Virus record (IMG/VR): IMGVR_UViG_3300025141_000397
Location: 1 to 33,770 of that record
Source of the DNA: a virus
Reading direction: 5' to 3' (one strand)
Length of the DNA: 33,770 bases
Shown: positions 1 through 7,915 of the stretch, in pieces
Position numbering within the stretch: position 1 is the first letter of the stretch
Layout: each line of letters opens with the position of its first letter
Translations under genes and position numbers: made by a program
Notes under the pieces: model-generated
Told to the model about the DNA's origin: nothing
What the model saw: the letters and a program-made list of their open reading frames with translations, nothing else
Databases searched by the model: none

Positions 1-622
1 CGTAGCCATTAGCAAGCATATCAGCCGAAACTGGGTTGTCAGCAAAAGTACCAGAAGATGTTGCAATCAACAGTCCTTGAATACCTTTTGCTCCCCAAAT
101 TTGTTTGCTATTTCCGACATAGCTAAATGGCATTGGTGCGCCAGCCGCGTGAAGTTGGCGAGCAGCGTCAAAAAATTGGTCAAGAGTTAAGGCACTACCA
201 GCAGATCCAGAAGTCTGACTAAAGCCAGCCATTAAATCTGTAAGTAGATCATCAACTTTCAAAGCAGCCGCGTGACCTAAATTATCTGCCACATTACCGG
301 TCAGATCATAAGGTGCGCCTAAGATAGCTAAATCAGTTAAATCAGAACGTACAACATGGTTATATATAATACATTCATGTGCGCCAGTAGCTACTGCGAT
401 TGAAGCTCTTTCACTGCCTTCAGAAAGAGATGTTACATCCGAAGATGCTTTTGCTGTCATGTCCACAAATGTTACCGATGCAGCACCTGCTGGTGCTACT
501 GCGGAATTTACTAGTGGAGCCATGACATTAGATTTCGTAAATGCCATTATTACGTCTGGTAAAATATGATCAGACGCTGATACCGAATAATTGGCAAATG
601 ACGATTTTTGTGTTACAGCCAT
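1..622 (-). CDS. Major capsid protein, N-terminal part (runs off left edge)
   Basis: The frame opens with ATG at 620-622 (MAVTQKSSFANYSVSASD) and stays open for 207 codons to the edge. AGGAATTAAATA lies just upstream. The composition (Ala/Ser-rich N-arm, then alternating strands and helices with GAPYDLTGN and ADNLGHAAALKVDDLL) looks like HK97-fold capsid proteins of marine phages. It follows terminase, portal, gpF-like and scaffold genes, the normal place for the capsid gene. The C-terminal 53 residues of what is almost certainly the same gene sit at the right edge (33608-33770). The fold is inferred from context and general resemblance, not from a search. Confidence 0.85.
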   Translation of the reverse strand, partial: MAVTQKSSFANYSVSASDHILPDVIMAFTKSNVMAPLVNSAVAPAGAASVTFVDMTAKASSDVTSLSEGSERASIAVATGAHECIIYNHVVRSDLTDLAILGAPYDLTGNVADNLGHAAALKVDDLLTDLMAGFSQTSGSAGSALTLDQFFDAARQLHAAGAPMPFSYVGNSKQIWGAKGIQGLLIATSSGTFADNPVSADMLANGY

Positions 623-634
623 TATTTAATTCCT

Positions 635-883
635 TTATTCATAAGATTTTCTCAATGTTCCTGGACCAATGCCAGAAAAGTATCCAATAGATTTGGTTTT
701 CTTACCTTTCTGTATGCGTTCAATATTTTCTTGCGTAGCATCCACAAAATCAGTAGGCGTTATATGCTTACCGTCACGAGTTGCCACTGGCAATCCATCT
801 GGATCGGGGTCCATTTTAAGACGGTCGTCCGGATCGTGATCGACCCCTAGAACGATGTCTTTTTTGCCGTCAACGAGAGCCAT
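635..883 (-). CDS. Small protein between scaffold and capsid
   Basis: An 82-residue protein starting MALVDGKKDIVLGVDHDPDD, acidic in its first half, with a lysine-rich middle (QKGKKTKS) and a glycine-rich end. It overlaps the scaffold gene by 14 nt and ends 12 nt before the capsid start, so it belongs to the head operon. I do not recognise the family. Its position suggests a capsid-associated or scaffold-related role; that is inference only. Confidence 0.7.
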   Translation of the reverse strand: MALVDGKKDIVLGVDHDPDDRLKMDPDPDGLPVATRDGKHITPTDFVDATQENIERIQKGKKTKSIGYFSGIGPGTLRKSYE

Positions 884-1448
884 CTGGATTAAAGATGTTT
901 CCGAACTTGCTTTTTAGACCAGTTCCATCTTTTGCCTTTGCATAACCTACTGGATCATTCGTTACCCATTCAAGAGCAGAAGAATAACCACCAGTCGTTG
1001 AATTTTTTGCAACGCTTTCATCGGTTTGAACATTTTTTAAACTATTATATCGCTTTGAAAACTTCAGAAGTTTGTCTGTAGACATTTCTTCTGCGAATTC
1101 GCGATCTTCTTCGGGAACTGATTCTAAAGCATCAACTCGCAACGATTTTTCAAGGACCTCACCATATTCAACTTTTGCTTTTAATTCAGCCGTTTCCTTT
1201 TTTTGATCTTCAAAAAGAGTTCTATAATCCTCTTTTTCAACAAGCTGTTGATCCTTAATCGACTTGAGCTGATCTTGTAGTTTTACTACTTCAGTCTCAG
1301 ATTCCTGCGCCCTGGTTCTATATTTCTTGCTTTCCGCTATAAGAGAACCGTAGTCGGGCGAATCCCCACTTTTCTCTTCTTGCTGCTGTGCTGCAACTGG
1401 CTCTTGAGCTTTCTGCTCGACCGCACTTTGATCCTGTTCGTTAGACAT
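870..1448 (-). CDS. Scaffold protein (capsid assembly)
   Basis: A 192-residue, strongly charged protein with a Gln/Glu-rich N-terminus and a long predicted coiled coil at about residues 35-105 (alternating K/E with heptad hydrophobics). The C-terminal third is Gly/Ser/Asn-rich and basic (KSKFGNIFNPDGSR). This is the usual architecture of phage scaffolds placed just upstream of the capsid gene, which they guide into procapsids and then leave. AGGATAA precedes the ATG. No protease motif is visible, and no separate protease gene lies nearby. Confidence 0.8.
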   Translation of the reverse strand: MSNEQDQSAVEQKAQEPVAAQQQEEKSGDSPDYGSLIAESKKYRTRAQESETEVVKLQDQLKSIKDQQLVEKEDYRTLFEDQKKETAELKAKVEYGEVLEKSLRVDALESVPEEDREFAEEMSTDKLLKFSKRYNSLKNVQTDESVAKNSTTGGYSSALEWVTNDPVGYAKAKDGTGLKSKFGNIFNPDGSR

Positions 1449-1457
1449 AAATTATCC

Positions 1458-1982
1458 TCACATCCTTATGATGTTTACAACGTAACCTTTACTTGTAAAA
1501 ACATCTTTAAAGTTTTTCGCAATCTTACCAGCGATTGCGGTACCAACTTTATTTTTTACCTTGATTGGCAATGGGTTTTCCTTATCGGAAACAATTCTTT
1601 TTTTTCTAGTATTGGTATTCTTACCATAATGTCCGGTTTGATTACCGACTAATTTTTGCGCTTGTCTAGCATTTGTAATTCCGTATGTAAATCCAGAATT
1701 TGATGCTTTAATAAATTTAAAAGAGTCCATCATTTCCCCAGTTAAAGTCAAATTTGGTGGATTTATCTGGTTAGATCTCTGTGATTGACCCTTTTTAGCA
1801 GCTTTTCCCTGTGACTTGCGTCTTTTATAATCTGTTGTATACTGAACAAACGGTTTGTTGGTACGCGCATTTATGCCGTCCGCTTGAACCACTGTACGAT
1901 GTTGTAGCACCGTTTTTTTACCAAGTTCGTTAAAGAATTCTCTGTCGAACTTGACTATTTTTCTAAAATCTGGAATAATCAT
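1458..1982 (-). CDS. Minor head / virion morphogenesis protein
   Basis: A 174-residue basic protein with a Lys/Arg/Gln-rich central stretch (KRRKSQGKAAKKGQSQRS), then a region resembling phage virion-morphogenesis or head-completion proteins (LTLTGEMMDSF followed by a FTYGIT strand). Its ATG overlaps the stop of the gpF-like gene (ATGA), showing translational coupling. It lies between the gpF-like protein and the scaffold. A minor head or connector role is likely from position; the family assignment is uncertain. Confidence 0.6.
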   Translation of the reverse strand: MIIPDFRKIVKFDREFFNELGKKTVLQHRTVVQADGINARTNKPFVQYTTDYKRRKSQGKAAKKGQSQRSNQINPPNLTLTGEMMDSFKFIKASNSGFTYGITNARQAQKLVGNQTGHYGKNTNTRKKRIVSDKENPLPIKVKNKVGTAIAGKIAKNFKDVFTSKGYVVNIIRM

Positions 1983-2770
1983 CTGCTATCATAATAAGTC
2001 TGAAAGGTTACAGGCTCTTTCCACCTACCCTTGTCTTTCCGATCGTTAATCCAAGCATTAGCATCTTTGCGATCTTTATCACTCTGCTCTTGATCTATTG
2101 CTTTCCCCCAATGGTGTCTGCAATTCGGACCACCGCCTTCATCAAATGCACCAGGGAACTGTTGGTCGATTTCTCTCAAAGTTAAATCTGGACTCGCCAG
2201 CATTACTCGGCATATTGAGCGCGTTTTTCCGTCTAGTGGCCCAATATATTGATATAACTCACTATCTGGTGCATTTTCTGCCATCACCCCAACGACATTG
2301 CGGTTGAACGTGGCCATTCCCGATGCTATAAAATTTTCTATGTTTTTGGATTGAGTCAACGGGTCGCGTAAGATCATGGCTCGGATTCCACTTATAGATC
2401 TATTCGATGACAATCCTTGCGATGCAGTTAATCGGATACGTTCACCGAATTGTACTGTAAAACTTTCCAATGCGTCACGCTGCATAAACTCCAGGGCAGA
2501 TAATTGCGTTTCTGTCATCGGTGCAAAAGATTTAATATCATCTAACACTGCTCCAAGTCTTAATATATAAGAGTTTACGGCACTCTCCATGTTGAGCGTA
2601 GTAAGCCAATAATCTGCAATATTTATAGCAGCTAATGCGGCTAAGACATCTGCTATATCGAAACCTTCTTCTTCTAGTTCTTCTAGGTCGGCAAGAAAGC
2701 CATCTAAAGATATTTCAAATTGATTATTGTAGTCAGCAAAAGCTGAATCAATGTTTTCTGCTAACGGCAT
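1979..2770 (-). CDS. Mu gpF-like minor head protein
   Basis: A 263-residue protein. The first 120 residues are helical and acidic. The C-terminal half has the Mu gpF signature: YIGPLDGKTRSICRVM, then a spaced IDQQFPGAF and GGGPNCRHHW, giving the conserved Asp, Thr-Arg, Cys and Cys-Arg-His pattern. In SPP1 (gp7) and Mu relatives this protein binds the portal and enters the procapsid. It is coupled to the portal gene through a TAATG overlap, the standard order. Confidence 0.85.
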   Translation of the reverse strand: MPLAENIDSAFADYNNQFEISLDGFLADLEELEEEGFDIADVLAALAAINIADYWLTTLNMESAVNSYILRLGAVLDDIKSFAPMTETQLSALEFMQRDALESFTVQFGERIRLTASQGLSSNRSISGIRAMILRDPLTQSKNIENFIASGMATFNRNVVGVMAENAPDSELYQYIGPLDGKTRSICRVMLASPDLTLREIDQQFPGAFDEGGGPNCRHHWGKAIDQEQSDKDRKDANAWINDRKDKGRWKEPVTFQTYYDSR

Positions 2771-4104
2771 TAACTACCCTGTAGACGTTGCAATAATCTA
2801 TTAGATTGTGGTTGGACTTGTTCTTGTCTTTCTTCTTCCCACTTTTTACGGTCTTCTTCAGAAGCGTCACTATTCATATAATCAAACCAGTCTCTAGGTG
2901 TTGCTAACCCTTTATCAAATTTCCAATTCCAGTAATTTATTTCCTGGTCCACGCTCATAGGGTAATCTGGTTCTAGGAAGTCTACGCGGTAGTCTTCTTT
3001 AATTCTTGCATTAGTTTTTGCTTCTATAATAGCTTTATCTATCTTAAAGCGTTGTTTTTCAAACGGTCGCCAAATGTCTTCTGTGGAAGCAGTCCTCTCA
3101 TCATAATTTTCGTACTCCATTATTTTAAGACTTTCTGCTGAAGGGGCATTTCCACGCGTGTCTGCAAATTTAATTCTAATATGATTGTTGTTTAATGTAG
3201 CTTCTACTAGGAATCTGGTAGCGTCAATAATATCAGTTAATGAGCCAGATGGCGCGGTAACGCCAAAGTTACTTTCCTGGGGCAAATATAATATTTTGTC
3301 TACACCGACTTCGATACGACTAGCATCATCTACACCGGTGATGTACTTGATTCCGATAGCACCAAAGCGTATGGCCAAGGAAAGTTCGGTGGCGGCTACG
3401 GAAACACTTAAATCAGCTCTGATTATATCATGCGCACCTTCACTCCACCAGTCACGAATTGGTTTATAGCGATGTGCAAATGTTAATGGAATAACACCGT
3501 ATGGATTACGATCCCCCTCATTTACACTTTTCTTTGTGCCATTTTGATCTACTAAATAATGTTGTCCTGGAATCCCTGGACGATCTTCTGTCCACACTGC
3601 GTGCCATGGTTTTTTTAATTTACTAGAACCATGGTTTTCAATAGCAAAGATTACCCCTACCGGAGATTTTTCACCAGGTAAGAAAATAGGTTCAAAATTT
3701 TGTATTAAATCATATTTTATCTTTTGTTCGCGTTCGGACCAACGACTACGCATGGCCATGGTACCTAATAAAAATGTCAACTGTTCAAGTTGCCTGCGTG
3801 ATGAATTCAAGTCAGATATATCTATAAAATCTAAATACTTTTTGTCAACCGACATTTTTGGTGGACGCTTATATGTCATCGATCTTACCTTACAAATTCT
3901 ACGGGTCAAATTCTGCGTAAAAATAGGTACTTGATTTAGTGATTCGCTGCCAAAGAACTTTTTAACGTATTGGTCTATATTGACTCCCTCGAAGAAGTCT
4001 AACATATATTCGCGTTCTTTTACTCGTTCACTTTCTATTGTATGCAGTGCGTCTTTTAATGAAGAAAGGACTGCGCCTTGCGATAAATCTGGGATTGTTA
4101 CCAT
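2770..4104 (-). CDS. Portal protein
   Basis: A 444-residue protein of typical portal length, directly after the large terminase gene and before the gpF-like gene. The N-terminus is charged and helical; the centre contains YLVDQNGTK, a NPYGVIPLTFAH segment and a long helix around ADLSVSVAATELSLAIRFG; the end is Gln/Arg-rich and flexible. In this family twelve copies form the vertex channel that the terminase docks on. The start ATG overlaps the terminase stop by 7 nt. Identification rests on neighbours plus these patterns. Confidence 0.9.
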   Translation of the reverse strand: MVTIPDLSQGAVLSSLKDALHTIESERVKEREYMLDFFEGVNIDQYVKKFFGSESLNQVPIFTQNLTRRICKVRSMTYKRPPKMSVDKKYLDFIDISDLNSSRRQLEQLTFLLGTMAMRSRWSEREQKIKYDLIQNFEPIFLPGEKSPVGVIFAIENHGSSKLKKPWHAVWTEDRPGIPGQHYLVDQNGTKKSVNEGDRNPYGVIPLTFAHRYKPIRDWWSEGAHDIIRADLSVSVAATELSLAIRFGAIGIKYITGVDDASRIEVGVDKILYLPQESNFGVTAPSGSLTDIIDATRFLVEATLNNNHIRIKFADTRGNAPSAESLKIMEYENYDERTASTEDIWRPFEKQRFKIDKAIIEAKTNARIKEDYRVDFLEPDYPMSVDQEINYWNWKFDKGLATPRDWFDYMNSDASEEDRKKWEEERQEQVQPQSNRLLQRLQGS

Positions 4105-5408
4105 GGTATAGTTCCTGCTGCTTTCTGTTTAATAGGTATAAGGTTGACTAACGCATATCGAAAAGCATCCATTATATGATCGTGAACACCATCTTTTAAT
4201 GGAACTTCTTTCAAATGTTGGTCTACCTTTTTGTCTGGGTATCGATAATTTTCTGCTGCGGATATAAATCCTTTGCAATTAGGTGCAATAGATAAATGGT
4301 GCATACCGTTTGCATCTTCAAAGAATTGCCGGACGTGATTAACGCCATTGGCGACATTTCTGGCTATACGGTCAAATGTATAGCGGACATAAATTCCTTT
4401 TTTCTTGAATTGAGCTATTTCACTCATTCCACTCTGAGATTGAGTACCGGCACCGGCTGGATCGCAATAATATGTAGTGACAGGATACCCTTTGGCTTTT
4501 ATCATATCTGCGAGCTTGTCGGTTTTAACATTCTGTTTATGACATATCTCATCAATTATATATATGTGATCGAGACCAGATTCTTCTTTTTTGTGCTGCA
4601 CCCACACGACGGCTGGCTCTCTGTAACCCCAATCGATACCAACGTATACGGGAAGGTTGGGGTTGTACTTGAGGTTTTGGTCAATATGCCTGGTGCGGTC
4701 CATTGGATAGACCTTTCCGGCAAAGGAAATGAAATCTGCGAAAAATTCTTGTTGTACTGTTTCATGTGTTAATGTCCTCTTTAGTTCTTCTACATCATCT
4801 TTAAAATATGGTGATTCCGTACTGGCGTGTTGCCAAGACTCCCAATCTGGAAAGCTATCGTTTTGACCTCTAGAGTACAAATCAAATAGCCAGTTGAAAG
4901 ATCGGGGCGTGCTTGTAAATAATGCCCAGCCATTACGATCTGACAGTGTGGGACGCAAATATTGCTCCCATATTAATGAACTTGGCAATGTTGCTGCTTC
5001 GTCTATAATTATCCAATCTAAACCCTCGCCCACGAGACTGTCTGGATTGTCCGCACTTTTTATCCATACTTCGCTATTCAGTCCTGCAAGTTTAAAGTAA
5101 TATATTTGACCATTTATTTCCTTCTTGCTCAATGGCGGCAATTTTAACTTAAAGAATATATCTTCTTTAATAATCCGACCAATTTTGTCGCATAACTCAT
5201 AATTACGACTTACCACCCAGCCACGAGTGCCAGGTGACAATATATATGGCAGTGCTTCACGAGCAGCACTAAAACTTTTTCCAGAGCGTCTCCCTTGTAT
5301 ATTTACACGAAAACGAGCTTTGCTGTCGTGTACGTCACGCTGAATCTTCGTTGGCTTGTAGCCTACGAGATCCCACAGCTTCTGCTTGTTTAGTATCTTC
5401 TTCTTCAA
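4098..5408 (-). CDS. terL: Terminase large subunit (TerL)
   Basis: A 436-residue packaging motor. The N-terminal ATPase has Walker A GRRSGKSF (39-46) and Walker B DWIIIDEAA (131-139, with the catalytic Glu), then the coupling motif FTSTPR. The C-terminal RNase H-like nuclease shows VGIDWGYREP (Asp259), YYCDPAGA (Asp316) and HDHIMDAFRYA (Asp410/Asp414). It cuts and pumps DNA into procapsids with TerS and the portal. The ATG at 5408 overlaps TerS by 74 nt; a later alternative start cannot be excluded, but no good in-frame ATG precedes the ATPase core. Confidence 0.97.
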   Translation of the reverse strand: MKKKILNKQKLWDLVGYKPTKIQRDVHDSKARFRVNIQGRRSGKSFSAAREALPYILSPGTRGWVVSRNYELCDKIGRIIKEDIFFKLKLPPLSKKEINGQIYYFKLAGLNSEVWIKSADNPDSLVGEGLDWIIIDEAATLPSSLIWEQYLRPTLSDRNGWALFTSTPRSFNWLFDLYSRGQNDSFPDWESWQHASTESPYFKDDVEELKRTLTHETVQQEFFADFISFAGKVYPMDRTRHIDQNLKYNPNLPVYVGIDWGYREPAVVWVQHKKEESGLDHIYIIDEICHKQNVKTDKLADMIKAKGYPVTTYYCDPAGAGTQSQSGMSEIAQFKKKGIYVRYTFDRIARNVANGVNHVRQFFEDANGMHHLSIAPNCKGFISAAENYRYPDKKVDQHLKEVPLKDGVHDHIMDAFRYALVNLIPIKQKAAGTIPW

Positions 5409-5754
5409 TAGTAAACTCCGCGTCTATTGGACTGTCTTCAAATCCACATTCTTTTAATACAGATTCCAGGTTGCCTATCAGATCAATTTCTTTTCGATCT
5501 GTCTGACCAAGGTATTGTTTGCCAAGCCATATTAGCAAGGCTGTATTACCCCTGGCGGCATGGTCCCATTGTAACTGGCGTAATTTCACCTTCAGTGATT
5601 CGCGACCAGTTTCAAGTGCTTCCTTATATTTCTTACGAACGGTACTTTCATCCATCTGAAAATACTTGGCTATCTCAATAATTGAACAGCCGAAGGAAGC
5701 CAACATCTGTATTTTATCAAATTGCGGACTTGCGGACTTAACAAGGTCTGCCAT
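5335..5754 (-). CDS. terS: Terminase small subunit (TerS)
   Basis: A 139-residue protein. Residues near 20-50 form a helix-turn-helix (CSIIEIAKYFQMDESTVRKKY), followed by a helical oligomerisation segment with the ARGNTALLIWLGKQYLGQTD pattern common in TerS of marine siphoviruses. The C-terminal tail is acidic. It recognises phage DNA and hands it to TerL. I place the start at ATG 5752-5754, which forms TGATG with the upstream stop; a GTG one codon earlier is possible. Confidence 0.92.
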   Translation of the reverse strand: MADLVKSASPQFDKIQMLASFGCSIIEIAKYFQMDESTVRKKYKEALETGRESLKVKLRQLQWDHAARGNTALLIWLGKQYLGQTDRKEIDLIGNLESVLKECGFEDSPIDAEFTIEEEDTKQAEAVGSRRLQANEDSA

Positions 5755-6155
5755 CACATATACTCTTCTAGATTACACCGGCACTTGGCAATAGCTCTTC
5801 TCCAGTAGGTTTTTACGCTACTTACACTGATTTCCAGAGCTTCCGCTATTTGTGGAAATGTCTGCCCTACTAGCCTACAGGAAAATACTTGCATCTCACG
5901 TTCCGATAGAATGTCGTAGGCCATGTTACCGGCTTTCTGGTACTTGCGAAGGCGTTCGGGTATAAGGCCGGTGCGGAAGATATGCAGCTTCATGGAAGCG
6001 TCTTCTGCATGGTCGATGGCGTCTAGGAGCCGATCGTTTTCTAGGTCGGTAATACTGTACCAGTCCATACTTATTGATGTAACATTAGTTGTTACTTTAT
6101 ATACAAAATTTTTAGAGACACAATCCCACGACGGTACTTTTTCTCCTTGGTGCAT
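5754..6155 (-). CDS. LuxR/sigma-region-4-type HTH protein, likely late regulator
   Basis: The C-terminal 45 residues form a LuxR/sigma-4-like helix-turn-helix: ILSEREMQVFSCRLVGQTF, then PQIAEALEISVSSVKTYW. The rest is helical and has no visible receiver or ligand domain. It is the first gene of the leftward late operon, immediately before TerS (TGATG coupling), where ArpU/RinA-type late activators sit in other phages. The start is uncertain: ATG 6155 gives 133 residues but has no upstream RBS, while ATG 6068 gives 104 residues. An AAGGAG lies just inside the longer frame (6143-6148). The regulatory role is inferred. Confidence 0.75.
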   Translation of the reverse strand: MHQGEKVPSWDCVSKNFVYKVTTNVTSISMDWYSITDLENDRLLDAIDHAEDASMKLHIFRTGLIPERLRKYQKAGNMAYDILSEREMQVFSCRLVGQTFPQIAEALEISVSSVKTYWRRAIAKCRCNLEEYM

Positions 6156-6236
6156 GGGGGGTCCAGGTTAGCAATACACAGAACATAAACAAATATTTTG
6201 ATCATATACACCAACACATCACCGAGGATATGCTAA

Positions 6237-6266
6237 AATATAGTGCCAAAAATAAACCAAAATCAA
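6237..6266 (-). promoter_or_regulatory. Candidate leftward late promoter
   Basis: On the minus strand TTGATT (6261-6266) and TATATT (6237-6242) are separated by 18 nt, a good sigma70-like match. It lies upstream of the HTH-terminase-head operon, within the divergent intergenic region 6156-6421, which otherwise contains no gene. Sequence match only. Confidence 0.45.
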
Positions 6267-6356
6267 CCAGGTAAATTGAGGTTAACATCCGTTCATTACT
6301 TTTTGACACGTTCGGACAGCAAAAAGATTTACTGAAACATATATTTGTAATAACTA

Positions 6357-6385
6357 TTGACACATATTATATATATAGCTACATT
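6357..6385 (+). promoter_or_regulatory. Candidate rightward promoter of the accessory block
   Basis: A perfect -35 TTGACA (6357-6362), 17 nt spacer and TACATT (6380-6385), with the same box pair as the leftward early promoter at 16955-16984. It lies 36 nt before the GP88-like start codon. A second TTGACA at 6303-6308 lacks a good -10 box. Confidence 0.5.
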
Positions 6386-6421
6386 GCATTAATTAATGAA
6401 AACTAATTGAAAGGGAAGTCA

Positions 6422-7066
6422 ATGAAATTCACAATAAAAAAAGCAAATGAAATAACGGGCGGACTATCTAACCCGTCAAAAATGCCGTGCAAAGGGTATA
6501 ATTTACCCGCTAATGAATGCATCACGGGTAGTAAGCTACGTAATATTAAAGACTCCGTTTGTAATGGATGTTATGCATTAAAAGGAAATTACATAAGATT
6601 CGCAAAAACGATATTTCCTAAAATGTACAAAGCGTTAAATAGTCTAAATAATATAATGTGGGTTGATGCAATGTCATTTTTAATTAACAATCAAAAAGGA
6701 AAAGGAATTGACCCTAATTATTTCCGTTGGCATGACAGCGGAGATTTACAGAGCGTAAAACATTTACGCGATATTGTTCTAATCTGTAATAATACACCAA
6801 ATATAAAGCATTGGTTACCAACTAGGGAATATAAGATTATAAAGGATTATCTTAAAAAATACGGATCGTTTCCTAGTAATTTAATTGTTCGTTTATCCGC
6901 TCATATGGTGGGAGAAAATGCTCCAAATATTAACGGGTTAAATACATCAACAGTTGGATATAATAACAGTTTCAACTGTCCATCATTTAAGCAAGATAAT
7001 CAATGCCTAGATTGTAGGGCATGTTGGAATCCATCAATAAAAAACGTCAATTATAAATTACATTAA
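6422..7066 (+). CDS. GP88-like cysteine-rich phage protein
   Basis: A 214-residue protein. It matches what I recall of the phage Gene-product-88 family: SVCNGCYALKGNY (Cys47, Cys50), the central NYFRWHDSGDLQ (100-110), HWLPTREYK (130-138) and a C-terminal cluster CPSF..CLDCRACW (Cys186, 195, 198, 201). Eight cysteines suggest a metal or Fe-S site; the family's biochemical role is not known to me. I chose ATG 6422 over an in-frame TTG at 6407 because AAAGGGAAG sits at the right distance before it. It is plus-strand and clearly more AT-rich than the late genes, which suggests acquisition. Confidence 0.7.
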   Translation: MKFTIKKANEITGGLSNPSKMPCKGYNLPANECITGSKLRNIKDSVCNGCYALKGNYIRFAKTIFPKMYKALNSLNNIMWVDAMSFLINNQKGKGIDPNYFRWHDSGDLQSVKHLRDIVLICNNTPNIKHWLPTREYKIIKDYLKKYGSFPSNLIVRLSAHMVGENAPNINGLNTSTVGYNNSFNCPSFKQDNQCLDCRACWNPSIKNVNYKLH

Positions 7067-7098
7067 ATAAACCTACTGAAGATGGGTGGAATTCCTTG

Positions 7099-7124
7099 AA
7101 ATACGAGCAATTATGCCCGTATTT
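7099..7124 (+). other. Hairpin after the GP88-like gene
   Basis: AAATACG (7099-7105) pairs with CGTATTT (7118-7124), with a further GCA/TGC pair inside and an ATTA loop. No T-run follows, so it is not a standard intrinsic terminator. It could be an mRNA 3' stabiliser or processing site. Nothing else is visible in 7067-7148. Confidence 0.45.
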
Positions 7125-7148
7125 AGGTAATAAATAAAGGTAATTAAA

Positions 7149-7220
7149 ATGACTTTGGATGTAATTGTATTTATTGCAATTAATCTCTTTTTATTGATCT
7201 TGTTTTATATACAAGATTAA
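7149..7220 (+). CDS. Micropeptide, single membrane segment (23 aa)
   Basis: ATG at 7149 follows AAAGG with good spacing. The 23-residue product begins MTLDV, continues with about 14 hydrophobic residues (Val/Ile/Phe/Leu) and ends YIQD, so it would be almost entirely one transmembrane helix. It is the first of three tiny ORFs in a stretch (7067-7681) that lacks longer genes. Such a short frame could be chance; the RBS and composition are the only support. Confidence 0.4.
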   Translation: MTLDVIVFIAINLFLLILFYIQD

Positions 7221-7306
7221 TTAAAAGATATTAAAATAACTTAAAAACGGTCTATTATATAGGTTTAATTACTGTATATGGTGGGCATAAATAGAAAGGT
7301 AATACA

Positions 7307-7396
7307 ATGTTAAATAAAATGCTTATAGCATTAATTAAGCTAATTAATAGCAAAGCTACAGTATTAATTATAATCGGTCGAAATATAGAAAGGTAA
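7307..7396 (+). CDS. Micropeptide (29 aa), amphipathic or membrane
   Basis: ATG at 7307 follows AGAAAGGTAATACA. The 29 residues contain MLIALIKLIN and, after SKA, TVLIIIG, then a basic tail RNIER: two short hydrophobic runs with positive charges. The frame ends inside the next AGAAAGGTAA, the RBS-like element for the following tiny ORF, so the two share an almost identical translation-initiation leader. Function unknown. Confidence 0.35.
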   Translation: MLNKMLIALIKLINSKATVLIIIGRNIER

Positions 7397-7402
7397 AATA
7401 TT

Positions 7403-7498
7403 TTGCATAAAATAAATATAATTGAGTTTTTATTATTGGTTTTTATGTCTCTTTATTGGTCGCTTCATTTAGTTTTTGCGATCTGTAAAACGATATAG
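7403..7498 (+). CDS. Micropeptide, single membrane segment (31 aa)
   Basis: TTG start at 7403, 5 nt after AGAAAGGTAAAA. The product has a charged start (HKINIIE), about 18 hydrophobic or aromatic residues including FLLLVFMSLYWSLHLVFA, and ends CKTI. It looks like a one-pass membrane peptide. From 7499 to 7681 there is only very AT-rich DNA with the first 26-bp repeat and the RBS of the next gene. Confidence 0.35.
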   Translation: MHKINIIEFLLLVFMSLYWSLHLVFAICKTI

Positions 7499-7596
7499 CC
7501 AGTTTTTTTGGGTTTTTTAATGTGTATAAATCCGTAAAAAAATATGTGTATATAATATGAAAATAATGAAAAATAAAAGATTTGTGGTCTATATCT

Positions 7597-7622
7597 CTAA
7601 TATTTTGCCCAATACCATTTTG
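7597..7622. repeat. 26-bp composite repeat, copy 1
   Basis: CTAATATTTT, 5 variable bases, ATACCATTTTG. All 21 fixed bases are identical in three copies (7597, 8212, 8721). Looser similarity extends on both sides (GGTCTAT-like before, GAT/GGT plus T-run after). It lies 60 nt upstream of the gene at 7682. Confidence 0.85.
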
Positions 7623-7681
7623 ATATTTTTGAGAATTAAAGAATTTAGACGTTAAATAATAAAAAAAGAAAGGGAAATGTA

Positions 7682-7915
7682 ATGAAAACAGAAGTAATAA
7701 TAAGACAAGATAATTTAAGAAATGGGTCTAAATCTCGTATTAGACGTATTGATTATGAAACAACTCCAAGTATTTTAAATCCAAGTGGAAAACAAAGTGA
7801 TTATTATATTGAAGTTTCACATGACGAAGGAATAAGTTGGGAAGTATTTAATATTTGTAGTGGTTATTATTGGGTAGAAACAAGTTATAGACAAGTAACA
7901 AGAGGTTCAAGATAA
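7682..7915 (+). CDS. Hypothetical accessory protein (77 aa)
   Basis: ATG with AAAGGGAAA upstream. The 77-residue protein has a basic middle (NGSKSRIRRIDYE) and an aromatic C-terminus (SYYIEVS-like strand, ISWEVFNICSGYYWVETSY), suggesting a small beta-rich domain. It shares a TAATG stop-start overlap with the next gene, so the two are co-translated. It is bounded by repeat copy 1 and, past the partner gene, a terminator and repeat copy 2. I do not recognise it. The low GC and separate terminator are moron-like. Confidence 0.6.
   Translation: MKTEVIIRQDNLRNGSKSRIRRIDYETTPSILNPSGKQSDYYIEVSHDEGISWEVFNICSGYYWVETSYRQVTRGSR

Noticed and set aside
7558-7656. A 32-codon plus-strand ORF covering repeat copy 1
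   Set aside because: No RBS, and copies 2 and 3 do not continue the same reading frame over comparable length. It is probably chance in AT-rich DNA.
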